From CAVRJC01 sp964505725 (GTDB lineage Bacteria > Actinomycetota > Acidimicrobiia > IMCC26256 > DASPTH01): a stretch of 64,000 bases of DNA. The DNA lies in contig CAZDJK010000008.1 in NCBI GenBank assembly GCA_964505725.1, positions 62,001-126,000 on the forward strand. The letters are read 5' to 3'. Each line of letters begins with the position of its first letter. Within the stretch, counting starts at the first letter, position 1. The notes beneath the pieces were generated by a model. The model searched no databases and was not told the DNA's origin. It worked only from the letters and a program-made list of their open reading frames with translations. Shown here piece by piece: positions 8,492-17,103 of the stretch. Both the position numbers and the translations under genes were made by a program.

Positions 8492-8503
8492 TACCATCGG
8501 CCC
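8492..8503 (+). promoter_or_regulatory. -10 box of a leaderless promoter
   Basis: TACCAT at 8492-8497 is followed by 6 bases and then the ATG at 8504, so transcription would start at the start codon. No ribosome-binding site is present. A short GGGCC/GGCCC hairpin lies just upstream. Confidence 0.4.
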
Positions 8504-9265
8504 ATGAGCGACGCGGCGCGGCACATCGAGTTCGAGGCCTGCTTCAACTTCCGCGACCTCGGCGGCTACCCGGCGTCCGACGGTCGCCAGGTGCGCTGGA
8601 ACGTGCTGTACCGCTCCGACACGCTCCACCGGCTCACGGGGACCGATGCCGAGCCCTTCGCGGCGCTCGGCCTGCGCACCGTGATCGACCTCCGCTCGCG
8701 CACCGAGATCGAGGATCACGGGCAACTCGGGGTCGCCGGAGACGGCACCGTGTGGCACAACGTGGCGATGCTCGACAACGTGAAGCTGGCGCCGCGTGAC
8801 CCGGAGGAGCCGACGCCGGTTCCGCTGGCCGCCGAGCCCGGCGAGGGCTACTTCCGCATCGTCGAGCAGTTCGGCGACTCGGTGGCCGAGGTGTTCGAGC
8901 TCCTGGCCGCCGACGACGCCCTGCCCGCCGTGTACCACTGCACCTCGGGCAAGGACCGCACCGGGATCGTCTCCGCGCTCCTCCTCGAGGTCCTCGGCGT
9001 GGCCGACGACGTCATCGCCGAGGACTACGTGCTCACCGAGCGCGCCCGCGCGAGGAGCACGGCGTGGATCCAGGCGAACGAGCCGGAGTTCCACGCCTTC
9101 CTCACACAGATCCCGCCTGAGCTCCGTGTGCTGCGGCCCGAGGTGATCCTCGGCTTCCTCGACATGGTGCGGGTGCAGTTCGGGAGCGCGCGCGACCTCC
9201 TCACCCACCTCGGGGTCGCCGAGCCTTCGCTCACCGCGCTCCGGGAGCGGCTGCTCGAGCACTGA
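8504..9265 (+). CDS. Tyrosine-protein phosphatase (MptpB/Y_phosphatase3 type)
   Basis: The 253-residue soluble protein opens with FNFRDLGGYPASDGRQVRW, typical of actinobacterial tyrosine phosphatases. It carries the P-loop HCTSGKDRTG around residues 147-156, with nucleophilic Cys and Arg. The Lys-Asp in CxxGKDR is characteristic of the MptpB-like group, which can also act on phosphoserine/threonine or phosphoinositides. The ATG at 8504 has no ribosome-binding site but a TACCAT box 6 bases upstream. There is no partner kinase nearby, so its target is unknown. Confidence 0.88.
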   Translation: MSDAARHIEFEACFNFRDLGGYPASDGRQVRWNVLYRSDTLHRLTGTDAEPFAALGLRTVIDLRSRTEIEDHGQLGVAGDGTVWHNVAMLDNVKLAPRDPEEPTPVPLAAEPGEGYFRIVEQFGDSVAEVFELLAADDALPAVYHCTSGKDRTGIVSALLLEVLGVADDVIAEDYVLTERARARSTAWIQANEPEFHAFLTQIPPELRVLRPEVILGFLDMVRVQFGSARDLLTHLGVAEPSLTALRERLLEH

Positions 9266-9299
9266 TGTCCTCGGGCGGGTTCGGCCGTCGATCGGCGGC

Positions 9300-9716
9300 T
9301 CAGCGCAGGTGCACCGAGCCGTCGCTCGCCAACACCCATCCGGGGTTGTGCGCGACCTCCCACGGATGGCCGTCGGGGTCGATGAAGACCCCGGAGTAGC
9401 CGCCCCAGAACGTCTCCGCCCCTGCGCGCCCGATGGTGGCGCCCGCGGCGGCGGCCTCGGCGAGCACCGCCTCGACCGCCTCGGGTGACGGGGCGTTGTA
9501 CGCGAGGGTCACGCCGCCCCACCCGCCGCCGTCGGTCACCGCGCTGTCGTCGGCGAGCCGGTCGCGACCCCAGAGCGCGACGATCATGCCACCGGCCTGG
9601 AAGAACACCACTTCGCCGTCGGGGGACTCGCCCGACCAGCCGAGCGCCTCGTAGAACCGGCGAGCGCGCTCGATGTCGGCGACGCCGAGAGTGACGAGGG
9701 ATACGCGCTGCTCCAT
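9300..9716 (-). CDS. VOC (glyoxalase/bleomycin-resistance fold) protein
   Basis: The 138-residue protein has the two beta-alpha-beta-beta-beta halves of the vicinal oxygen chelate fold: VSLVTLGVADIERARRFYEALGW at the start and GGYSGVFIDPDGHPWEVAHNP near the end. The C-terminal metal-ligand region (PDGHPWEV) is intact, but substrate cannot be inferred. The ATG at 9716 is preceded by GAGGT at slightly long spacing. It is the last gene of a run with the two genes upstream on the same strand. Confidence 0.85.
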   Translation of the reverse strand: MEQRVSLVTLGVADIERARRFYEALGWSGESPDGEVVFFQAGGMIVALWGRDRLADDSAVTDGGGWGGVTLAYNAPSPEAVEAVLAEAAAAGATIGRAGAETFWGGYSGVFIDPDGHPWEVAHNPGWVLASDGSVHLR

Positions 9717-9726
9717 GTGAGGGACC

Positions 9727-9987
9727 TCAGGTTGTGAGGCTGGCGCGGACTGCGCGCAGCAACCGGGTTCGTTCCGCGCGTGTGCTGACCCGCAGGCGCG
9801 TGAAGTCGTCGTCCCGCTCGAGCCGTACGTCGGCGTACATGCCCGTGCGGTCCTCGTGGAAGTGGAGGAACGCGCGCGAGCCCCGGTAGAACACGCCTCG
9901 CTTGCGCTCGACCAGTGCCGGGAAGGAGCGGAGCTCGGCGAGCAACGGGTCGAGACCGTCCAGCGCCTCCGCGCCCGCGTGCTTCAC
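9727..9987 (-). CDS. Conserved small protein of unknown function
   Basis: The 86-residue protein begins MKHAGAEALDGLDPLLAELR and has a central stretch RKRGVFYRGSRAFLHFHED followed by YADVRLERDDDF. The alternating pattern suggests a small alpha-beta fold. I do not recognise a named family. Its start overlaps the end of the SDR gene by 4 bases (start 9987, SDR stop at 9984-9986), so the pair is probably translationally coupled. Confidence 0.6.
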   Translation of the reverse strand: MKHAGAEALDGLDPLLAELRSFPALVERKRGVFYRGSRAFLHFHEDRTGMYADVRLERDDDFTRLRVSTRAERTRLLRAVRASLTT

Positions 9988-10769
9988 ACGACTGCGCTCT
10001 GGCCGCCGTCGAAGTTGATCGCGGTTCCGGTGATGAAGCGCGCCCGGTCGGAGACGAGGAACGCCACGAGGTCGGCGAGCTCCTCCGACTCGGCGACCCG
10101 CTTCACCGGCACCGACGCCCCGAGCTGCGAATACCAGTCGTCGAGCGACACGCGCCGGTCACCGGCCTCCCAGCGACGCTCCCACTGGTTGCTCTTGACC
10201 AACCCGATCAGCACCGCGTTCACCAGGATCCCGTCCGCGGCGAGCTCCTGCGACAGGGCCTTGGTGAGCGCGAGACCGGCGGCGCGCGACACGCTCGTGG
10301 GAAGCGAGCGGGCCCCCGGCTGCTTGGCGCCGATGTTGAGGATGTTGACGATCCGGCCTCCCCCGCGCTCGCGCATGAGCGGCACGACGAGCCGGGACAA
10401 TCGGATGGCGGCGTGGAGCTTCAGGTCGAGATCGGCGCGCCACGCGTCGTCGTCGACGTCGAGGAAAGGATTGGCCGCGGCGGTCCCTGCGTTGTTCACC
10501 AAGATGTCGACGCCGCCGAAGCCGTCAACCGCGTCGTGCACCAGCCGCGCGACGTCGTCGGGCTCGGTCACGTCGCCGACGACCGAGATGACCGATCCCT
10601 CGCCCACCTGGGCGGCCAGCCCGCGCGCCGCCGCGGCGAGCCGTTCTTCGCCGCGCGCCATTATCGCCACCCGCGCGCCTTCCCGCGCCAGGGTCGCGGC
10701 AGTGGCGCGACCCAACCCGGCGCTCGCGCCGGTCACGATCGCGACGCGTCCCTCGAGTCCGAGATCCAT
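9984..10769 (-). CDS. SDR-fold protein lacking the catalytic Ser-Tyr-Lys
   Basis: This protein of about 261 residues keeps the SDR cofactor site (VTGASAGLGRATA) and NNAG, and ends with GTAINFDGGQS. The catalytic region reads IVNILNIGAKQPGARS then LPTSVSRAAGLAL. Where classical enzymes have Ser, Tyr and Lys this has Asn, Thr and Arg. I recall similar TSVSRAAG proteins in actinobacteria, so it looks like a subfamily trait and not a recent mutation. Either a different catalytic set or a non-catalytic NAD(P)-binding role is possible. The ATG at 10769 (MDLGLEGRVAIVTG) fits homology; the open frame extends to 10805. Confidence 0.8.
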   Translation of the reverse strand: MDLGLEGRVAIVTGASAGLGRATAATLAREGARVAIMARGEERLAAAARGLAAQVGEGSVISVVGDVTEPDDVARLVHDAVDGFGGVDILVNNAGTAAANPFLDVDDDAWRADLDLKLHAAIRLSRLVVPLMRERGGGRIVNILNIGAKQPGARSLPTSVSRAAGLALTKALSQELAADGILVNAVLIGLVKSNQWERRWEAGDRRVSLDDWYSQLGASVPVKRVAESEELADLVAFLVSDRARFITGTAINFDGGQSAVV

Positions 10770-10841
10770 GGCCGTATGGTCGCACCTGGCCGCGGCCGAC
10801 TCCACTCCACGGTTCTTGGTGCCGACGCCGCGTGGCGGGCG

Positions 10842-12899
10842 TCAGGTCACGACGATCCGCACCCGGGCGAGGTTCTGCACCAACGGACCCTGCCCCTTGG
10901 CGCCGTCGCGGTGCGCGCCGACGCGGAAGGCCGCGAAGTACGTGCCGGGTGCGTCGTAGGTGTGCGTCGCCGTCACCCGCGCCGACTCCGACATGCCGTC
11001 GAGCTCCTCCTTGTCGCTCCAGGCGCCGGTCCCCTCGAAGTCCCACTCCGCGACCACGATCCCGCCTGTGCCGGGCGGCTGCTCGGCAACGCCCTCGAAG
11101 CGGACGGTGTCGCCGGCGGTGATGTCGGCGCGCGCGGCATCGTTGGCGGTGGCGCGCACGAGCGGCTGCACCCCGCGACGTTCGGCCGCGGTGCCGGCCA
11201 GTGCGAGCCCGGAGTCGTCGGTCATCGAGAAGCCAGTCGTGGGTGATGGCGCCCGGTCCTCCTCCACCCATTCGGTGAGCTGGCGGAGCGCCTCCGCGGT
11301 GACGCCGTCGTAGCCGACCATGCGGCTGCTCCACAGTGCCGGATCCTTGTCAGGGGTCGCGAACACGCCCAGGAATTCCGGTGCGCCGTGCGGGGCGTTG
11401 TCGACGAACCAGAGCCGGTACTTCTCGTCGATCGAGTCGGCGAGCGCCTTCTGCACCTTGTGCTGGTAGGCCACCACCCCGTTGGGCCAGACCATCGAGT
11501 CGAGCGCGCAGTTGACGTGGATCATCTTCCCTTCGAAGCGGCCGGTGTGGTTCGCACCCGCCGGCTCGGGCACCTCGCGCTGCGGGTAGATGGGGCGACG
11601 GTCGACGGCGCTCGCGCGCAGGCCCCCGAACTCCGGCGAGAAGGTGACCCGTCCCGACCGCGGGTCGACGTCGGAGGCGGCGTCGATGTCGACCGTGTGC
11701 CGGTGCAGGTAGCAGAACGCGAGGAAGTCGTGGTTGTCGAGGTGCACCTCGTCGCCGGGCTCCACGTCGTCGAACAGGTCGGGCGCCATCTCGCCGAACC
11801 CGGCGAGCTCGTTCCCCTCGACCTGCGAGATGTACAGCTCGCGGCCCTTGGCCTTGCCCGACAGCACCGTGACCTTGGCCATGCACATCCGCTGAGGGTC
11901 GTCGAGGTCGGCGTCGAGCACGAGCGCGAACCGATCGCCCTGCATCGCGGCACTGCCGCTCTCGCCACCGGCTGCGCCCGCGGTCGCCATGCGGATGCCG
12001 GCCATCATCGCTCCGCCGCCCGCGGACACCGTGTTGCGCACCTTGTACGTCTCGTCGACCAGGTAGGGCGCGAGACGTTCGGGCGCGTCGGCACCGAGGT
12101 AGCCCGGCACCGTCCAGAAGTCGGAGTAGTAGTCGGGGTCGAGGTTCCAGATCTCGTACATGGTGAACAGCCACGGCCCGAACGACCACAGCAGGCTCTC
12201 GGCTCGCCGTGGCCAGCCGTGTCGGTACAGCGTCGCCAACGCTTCGCGCTGGTCGGTGCTCATGTCGTCGAACGGGTCGCCGCTGCCACCCGGTGACGTG
12301 GCGTCGATGATCGCCGCGCGCCGGTCACGCGCGTACGTCCACCAGTAGCCCCACGACGACCACATGCCGAGCGCGCCGCCGCTCCAGATCACGTGGGGGC
12401 TGGCGCCGTCGTAGACCTCGGGCTCGTTCTCGATGCAGTAGATCGACCGCGACCCACCGCCGCTCCCACCCCACACGTAGCCGTGATGGGGTGGGCTGCC
12501 GTACAGCTCGGCCGCGAGCTGCTTCGCGTACCGCGCGCACTCGGCGCTCGCGCCGAACAGCTCGACGTCGTTGGCGAACCCCAGTCCCTCGTTGTGGAGG
12601 TGCCCCTGGTTCGACTCGATCAGGTACCCGCCGAGCTCGTCGAACACGAGGTCGTACATCCAGTCGAAGCCCATTCCGGGGTAGCCGCCGCCCGCGATCA
12701 GCGACTCGTGACCGCCGGCGCCGCCCTCCAGGTACTGGTAGAAGCGGCCGCGGTAGTGCTGCTCAGGTGGGAAGTAGAAGGAGAACAACGTGTGGGTGCC
12801 CTCGAAGCCGCCGTGCACGTAGCGGTGCCGCCTCGGCGTGTCGCGCCACTCGTCGACGTCGATGAAGGGCTCGCCGAACCCGTACTTGGACTCCCACAT
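10842..12899 (-). CDS. Large alpha/beta-hydrolase-like protein with C-terminal PKD domain
   Basis: The 685-residue protein has no signal peptide. A GGSGGGS turn at residues 144-150 (after HGYVW) is the best candidate nucleophile elbow of an alpha/beta hydrolase, recalling tannase and feruloyl-esterase architecture. A His-containing PHGAPEF motif near residue 525 could complete the triad. The C-terminal 95 residues look like a PKD/Ig-like domain (VAEWDFEGTGAW, HTYDAPGTYFAAFRV), a module usually found in extracellular enzymes, so a cytosolic location would be odd. GGAGGT lies 7 bases before the ATG at 12899. The neighbouring hydrolase gene is upstream, in the same direction. Confidence 0.6.
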   Translation of the reverse strand: MWESKYGFGEPFIDVDEWRDTPRRHRYVHGGFEGTHTLFSFYFPPEQHYRGRFYQYLEGGAGGHESLIAGGGYPGMGFDWMYDLVFDELGGYLIESNQGHLHNEGLGFANDVELFGASAECARYAKQLAAELYGSPPHHGYVWGGSGGGSRSIYCIENEPEVYDGASPHVIWSGGALGMWSSWGYWWTYARDRRAAIIDATSPGGSGDPFDDMSTDQREALATLYRHGWPRRAESLLWSFGPWLFTMYEIWNLDPDYYSDFWTVPGYLGADAPERLAPYLVDETYKVRNTVSAGGGAMMAGIRMATAGAAGGESGSAAMQGDRFALVLDADLDDPQRMCMAKVTVLSGKAKGRELYISQVEGNELAGFGEMAPDLFDDVEPGDEVHLDNHDFLAFCYLHRHTVDIDAASDVDPRSGRVTFSPEFGGLRASAVDRRPIYPQREVPEPAGANHTGRFEGKMIHVNCALDSMVWPNGVVAYQHKVQKALADSIDEKYRLWFVDNAPHGAPEFLGVFATPDKDPALWSSRMVGYDGVTAEALRQLTEWVEEDRAPSPTTGFSMTDDSGLALAGTAAERRGVQPLVRATANDAARADITAGDTVRFEGVAEQPPGTGGIVVAEWDFEGTGAWSDKEELDGMSESARVTATHTYDAPGTYFAAFRVGAHRDGAKGQGPLVQNLARVRIVVT

Positions 12900-12944
12900 G
12901 GTGATACCTCCGTTGATTCGTCGACGGCGACGGGTGGTCGCCCG

Positions 12945-14351
12945 TCATCCGGAAGCGGGATACGACGCCTCGGCGACCGCGAGCATCTCGGCGCGGTCGG
13001 CCTCGAGCAGGAACCCGGCCGCGATCGTCTGGTCGAGGGACGCCGCGAAGCGCTCGGCGTAGTCGGCGCGCCCGCCGGGATACAGGCGCGCCAGCGTGGC
13101 GGCGTCGAACGGTTCGGTGGTGCCGAAGAGGATCGAGAACACCTCGCCGGTCTGGCCGAGACCCGAGGTGGTGGCGACGGGTACGTCGACCCATGGCGTC
13201 CGCACCCCTCCCACCGCGATCCCGTGCCCGTCGCGCACGAAGTCGCGGCCGTCGGAGTCGGCCCGGAGTCGCGGTGCCGCCGCCGCGGGATCCCCGCCGG
13301 CCACCCACAGTTCGAGGTGTGCGAACGCCGCCTGGCCGACGTAGTGCTGCTGCGGCCCGGCGTTGATCGGCGTGCCGGTGGTTAAGCCGAGCACGTCGGT
13401 CGTCGGGCGGAGCCGTTCGGCGAGGCGCGCCGGGGGCAGCCGGCCGTCGTCCTCGGCCCCGGCGATGAGGATGTAGGTGTCGGCGTGCGCCGCGCCCGCG
13501 ATCTCCCACTGCCGGAGGTTCGGACCGTCGGCCTGGTCGGCGCGCCCGCCGCCGAGCAGCGCGACGTCGGTCTCGCTCTGCAGCACGAGCACGGGCACGC
13601 GCACGTCGTCGCGGATGCGCTCGCCCCGCCCCGCGATCGTCCGCGCGGTCGTTTCGAGGTCGTCGGACGCCCGGAGGTTGAATCCGTCGAGCGCGGCACC
13701 GGCGCCGCCACGGCCGTGGACGAGGAACCCGTCGAACACGGTGACGAGCGGATCGACCGCGTTGACGTACGTGACGAGGAACGCCGCCGACTGCGACTCG
13801 CCGAGCGCGATGACACGAGCCGGATCGAGGCCTCCGAGCAGCCGCCCGCCGTCTCCGCCGCGCAGCGCGGCCCCGGCCTGCGTGAACATGTCGAAGGACC
13901 ACGCGTCACCGGGATGCGCGAGGACGCCGTACCGGTCCGGAAACCCCTGCTTCAGGTGCATGCCCTCGACCAGCCCACCGCCGTCGATACCGGCCTTCTG
14001 CGCCGACACGCCGACCCATGCGTGGCCGCGCCGGATCACCTCGCGGTGCAGGAGCGTCCAGTCGGGGCCCGCGTCCAGCCCGCCCGACACGTTGAACCAC
14101 TCGACGGCGACAGTCCCACTGAACCGGGCGGCGTCGGCGGGCCTGCGTACCAGCATCCGGGTCACGAACGGCGCGCGGGCCGCGGGCGTCGCCTCCCAGC
14201 GCCCGTCCTCGCCCCGCTCGCCCGCGATCTCGTACGAGTGGGCGGTGCCCTCGAGCACGAACTCCTCCTCCGCGTACCCGAGCGCAGTGAGGTCGTAGGC
14301 GCCCGCGGGAACCGGTGAAGGCCCGTCCAACCGGCGAACAGTTGCAGCCAT
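12945..14351 (-). CDS. Alpha/beta hydrolase domain protein (Abhydrolase_10-like)
   Basis: The 468-residue protein has EWFNVSGGLDAGPDW near residue 84 and the nucleophile elbow ALGESQSA at 182-189, with a likely acid and His further on. This matches the family annotated as alpha/beta hydrolase domain-containing protein. There is no signal peptide. GAGGAGGT precedes the ATG at 14351. The gene sits 45 bp upstream of the PKD-bearing hydrolase and probably forms a two-gene operon with it. Both may act on related esters, but no substrate is visible. Confidence 0.78.
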   Translation of the reverse strand: MAATVRRLDGPSPVPAGAYDLTALGYAEEEFVLEGTAHSYEIAGERGEDGRWEATPAARAPFVTRMLVRRPADAARFSGTVAVEWFNVSGGLDAGPDWTLLHREVIRRGHAWVGVSAQKAGIDGGGLVEGMHLKQGFPDRYGVLAHPGDAWSFDMFTQAGAALRGGDGGRLLGGLDPARVIALGESQSAAFLVTYVNAVDPLVTVFDGFLVHGRGGAGAALDGFNLRASDDLETTARTIAGRGERIRDDVRVPVLVLQSETDVALLGGGRADQADGPNLRQWEIAGAAHADTYILIAGAEDDGRLPPARLAERLRPTTDVLGLTTGTPINAGPQQHYVGQAAFAHLELWVAGGDPAAAAPRLRADSDGRDFVRDGHGIAVGGVRTPWVDVPVATTSGLGQTGEVFSILFGTTEPFDAATLARLYPGGRADYAERFAASLDQTIAAGFLLEADRAEMLAVAEASYPASG

Positions 14352-14484
14352 CGGACCTCCTCGAAGCGATGGAGGTTGACACTATGTGCCGCTGTTTCCG
14401 GACGTCAATCGCACGCGAATGGAAGGCGCAGCGACTTCGACCCGCGGAGGATTGCGCGAGTCGCGCGATGGGTAGCGCGGGTTC

Positions 14485-15396
14485 GTGGTGCATCTCGGAC
14501 GGCTCGAGCTGCGCGTCTGGCACGTTCTGATCGGGCTCGCTGCGGCCGCCGCGGTGCTCGTGGTGGGTACCCTGCTCCTCGTCCTCTCGGAGGGTCGCGC
14601 CCACGCGCTGGACCTCCCGGTCGGTGACACCCGGAGCCCGCTCGCACCGGTGGTCAACGCCATGTCGCCCGTCCTGCCGGGCCCACCGACACCCCAGGCC
14701 TCGATCGCCGACTCGGCAACGACGCCGGTCGCACCCGCCGTCCAGACCGCCACCACACCCCTCACACCCGTCGCCCAGACCACCACACGCCTCACACCCG
14801 TCGTCCAGGACGTCACTGGACCACTCGTCCCGGTCCTCCCGGACGTCACGGCGCCCCTCGCACCCGTGGTCCAGACCGTCACCACGCCGCTCGCACCGGT
14901 CGCCGAGCCGGTGACCGGGCCCCTGACAGGGGTCACAGCTCCCGTGCTCGGCACGGTGGGACCGGCGCTCGGCCCGGTGGTCGGTGGGCCGAGCGCCGCC
15001 GCACCGCTGGTCACACTGCTCGGAGAGCGCAGCGACCCGCCCCGCGGGCCGCAACCGCCGACCGCCACCGCCGCGCTCGCCGAACCGACCGGTCCGTCGG
15101 GCGTGCGGGCGCCACGAGAGTCGACCGCGGGCACGCACCGCGCCGCGTCATCCCTTGACGCCGATGCCCGCGCACCGTCGCCGCTGCCGACACCCGCGCC
15201 GTTGCCGCCCGCGCCCGCGAGCCCAGTACCGGGCACGGCGAGCAGCAGTCCTCTTGCGCCGTCGTTCCAGCTCGTCGTGTACGCGATCGTCGCCATGCTC
15301 GCCGCGCTCCTGGTGCCGCGCGGCCGCCGCGCGCTCCGGCTCGGTGCCGTCGCGCCCCGAGCTGCCTTCGCCTCCCTGATCGAGCGGCCCGGCTAG
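14485..15396 (+). CDS. Membrane protein with a Pro/Thr/Val 11-residue repeat domain
   Basis: The 303-residue protein has a membrane segment at about 13-35 and another at 262-278, followed by a basic tail (PRGRRALRLG). Between them lie about seven near-exact 11-residue repeats (79-154) of the form T-x-P-L-x-P-V-x-x-x-V, then a long disordered Pro/Ala/Ser region. The ends suggest it is anchored in the membrane at both sides with the repeats outside, resembling proline-rich wall-spanning proteins. No enzyme domain is visible. The start is a GTG at 14485 or 14488. Gene content alone does not reveal its role. Confidence 0.6.
   Translation: MVHLGRLELRVWHVLIGLAAAAAVLVVGTLLLVLSEGRAHALDLPVGDTRSPLAPVVNAMSPVLPGPPTPQASIADSATTPVAPAVQTATTPLTPVAQTTTRLTPVVQDVTGPLVPVLPDVTAPLAPVVQTVTTPLAPVAEPVTGPLTGVTAPVLGTVGPALGPVVGGPSAAAPLVTLLGERSDPPRGPQPPTATAALAEPTGPSGVRAPRESTAGTHRAASSLDADARAPSPLPTPAPLPPAPASPVPGTASSSPLAPSFQLVVYAIVAMLAALLVPRGRRALRLGAVAPRAAFASLIERPG
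14719..14946 (+). repeat. Tandem 33-bp coding repeats (11-residue units)
   Basis: Seven consecutive units, six of 11 codons and one of 10, encode variants such as TTPLTPVAQTT, TAPLAPVVQTV and TTPLAPVAEPV. The DNA units are diverged but alignable, with recurrent ACCGTC and GCACC(G/C)GT blocks, so the array is old or under selection for the protein pattern. Confidence 0.75.
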
Positions 15397-15413
15397 CTGC
15401 CGGCCCGACCGTG

Positions 15414-15430
15414 CCGCCTCCGCGAGGCGG
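15414..15430 (+). terminator. Short hairpin after the repeat-protein gene
   Basis: CCGCCTC and GAGGCGG pair around a CGC loop, giving a 7-bp GC-rich stem followed by TCTTCGG. It begins 18 bases past the stop codon at 15396. The rest of the gap to 15,687 shows no gene or clear site. Confidence 0.5.
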
Positions 15431-15687
15431 TCTTCGGTCGATCGATCAGAGGAGACCCTCCCCCTGCGTCAGGGGCGACCGACGTGCCGCCTGTCCGCCG
15501 GTGAAGCGGGTCGCGGTGGTCGCGAGCACCGTCCCTGCAGGAGACCGTCTCCTCGTCCCCCCGAGCGCGGCCCGCTGACGCCGCCGGCCGCGCTCCCGGA
15601 TCGTCGGGTACCGCCGACGGAAGGGGTCCGTGCGGGACGACCGTCGGCGGTCCCGGCGCGCCCGGAAAGGCTCGCGCGCCCGAAGGC

Positions 15688-16650
15688 TCAGGGCGTCGAT
15701 CCGGTCGAAGGCGTCGACCCCGCCGCGCCGGCGGGCGCGGTCGTGGAGGACGTCGTCGCCGACTGCACCTGGAAGTCGGCGCGTGCCGTGGTCCCCCGAT
15801 TGCCCTTCGCCACAACGGTGTAGGTGCCCGCGCTGCTGACCATCGAGTTCTGGTAGGTCGCGGTGACTTCGCCCTGCGCAGAAGCAGCGTGGGGAGGACC
15901 GGTGTACTTCCCGTCGGGCGAGTCGATCTCGAACGTGACCACCTCCGACGGCTGCGCCCCGGTCAACGTGAACGCGAAGTCCGCGCCCACCGGCGCGGCC
16001 GCAGGCGTGACCACGATCTGCGGCGGCGGGACCGGCGGGATGGTCAGCGACTGCCCTGCCGTCAGCTGGTTCGCGTTCGGGAGGTGGTTGGCGTTGACGA
16101 TCGCGGTGACAGTGATGCCGAAGTGCCGCGCGATCGAGGTGAGCGTGTCGCCGCGCTTCACCACGTAAGTGATCGGAGGTGCGGTGGTCGTCGTCGCCGA
16201 GCTCGCCGCCTCGCTCGCGCTGATCGTGCCGACCCGCTCGGGGTCGCCGAGCAGCTCGGCGAGCGACCGCCAGTCGGCGGTGCCGCAGCCGTCGGTGCGG
16301 TTCACGGTGACGTCGACCCGCCGGTCGTGGATCGTCCCCGTGATCCGCGCCGTCTGCGGGCCGCCGTACACCTGTGTGCAGAACCCAGGGTTGCGTTGCG
16401 CGGCCGCGACCTTCTGGACCGCGCCGCGCCCCACGAGCCCACACGCGGGCTTCGCCGCGTCACGCAGGAACCCGGTCCCGGCGGCCGTCCTGCCACAGCG
16501 GAGCGTCGCCGTCGAAGGCTGCAGCACGGTCGACGGGCTACCCGTCTGCCGTTCGATCGTGAGCTCGGTCGACGCGGCCGATCCCGAGGTGGCGCTCCCG
16601 CATCCTGCGGCGACCACGAGACCCATAGCGACGACGAACGCTCGCCACAC
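15688..16650 (-). CDS. LysM-domain lipoprotein
   Basis: The 320-residue protein has a lipoprotein signal peptide ending in the lipobox VAAGC at residues 13-17. A cysteine-containing domain follows, then a LysM motif near 161-205 (YVVKRGDTLTSIARHFGITV, NANHLPNANQLTAGQSLTIP), an Ig-like beta domain (VGADFAFTLTGAQPSEVVTF) and a Ser/Thr/Pro tail. It should be lipid-anchored outside the membrane and bind peptidoglycan through LysM. The GTG at 16650 has no ribosome-binding site; TACGGT lies 5 bases upstream, so the mRNA may be leaderless. Confidence 0.85.
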   Translation of the reverse strand: MWRAFVVAMGLVVAAGCGSATSGSAASTELTIERQTGSPSTVLQPSTATLRCGRTAAGTGFLRDAAKPACGLVGRGAVQKVAAAQRNPGFCTQVYGGPQTARITGTIHDRRVDVTVNRTDGCGTADWRSLAELLGDPERVGTISASEAASSATTTTAPPITYVVKRGDTLTSIARHFGITVTAIVNANHLPNANQLTAGQSLTIPPVPPPQIVVTPAAAPVGADFAFTLTGAQPSEVVTFEIDSPDGKYTGPPHAASAQGEVTATYQNSMVSSAGTYTVVAKGNRGTTARADFQVQSATTSSTTAPAGAAGSTPSTGSTP

Positions 16651-16749
16651 GTTTCACCGTACGCCCCACCCGCAGCGGATCGCGCGCGGGGCATCGGCCA
16701 GGACAACGGCGCGACCGCGTCCGCGTGGAGTGGCAGCATTCGGGCGAAA

Positions 16750-17086
16750 CGACGCGCTCGAGGATCCACCGCGGGGCGCCATCCCGCCACGCCTGGCGCG
16801 TGACGACCAGCTCGTCGCCGCCAACGCGCTCCTCGCCGGCGCCCAGGACGTCGCGATCGTGGTCGGCCCGGCGGCGGGCATCGTCGCCACGCCGCTCGGG
16901 GCGCTCGCGCTCACCGTCGTCGGCGTGCGGCTCGGAGTCCTCGGAGGCATGGTCGCCGTGGTGGGCGGCGTGCCGCTCCTGCGTGCGAGCCATCGCCTGG
17001 GCGCGGTGCCGGCCGCACGCGGAACCGATCCCACGACCGGGTCCTCGCGCGACACGATCGCGCTCGGCGGTTCGGCTCCCGGCTGA
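16750..17086 (+). pseudogene. Remnant of an MFS transporter
   Basis: In one frame the sequence encodes RGAIPPRLARDDQLVAANAL, then LAGAQDVAIVVGPAAG, which matches the central loop and helix of MFS_3-type exporters (usually DDRLVAANALLGA...GPALGG). Only about 100 residues remain. The N-terminal helices and the second half are missing, and no start codon with a ribosome-binding site is seen. I read this as a decayed fragment and not a functional gene. Confidence 0.45.
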
Positions 17087-17103
17087 CGCGGAGACGCGCG
17101 GCG

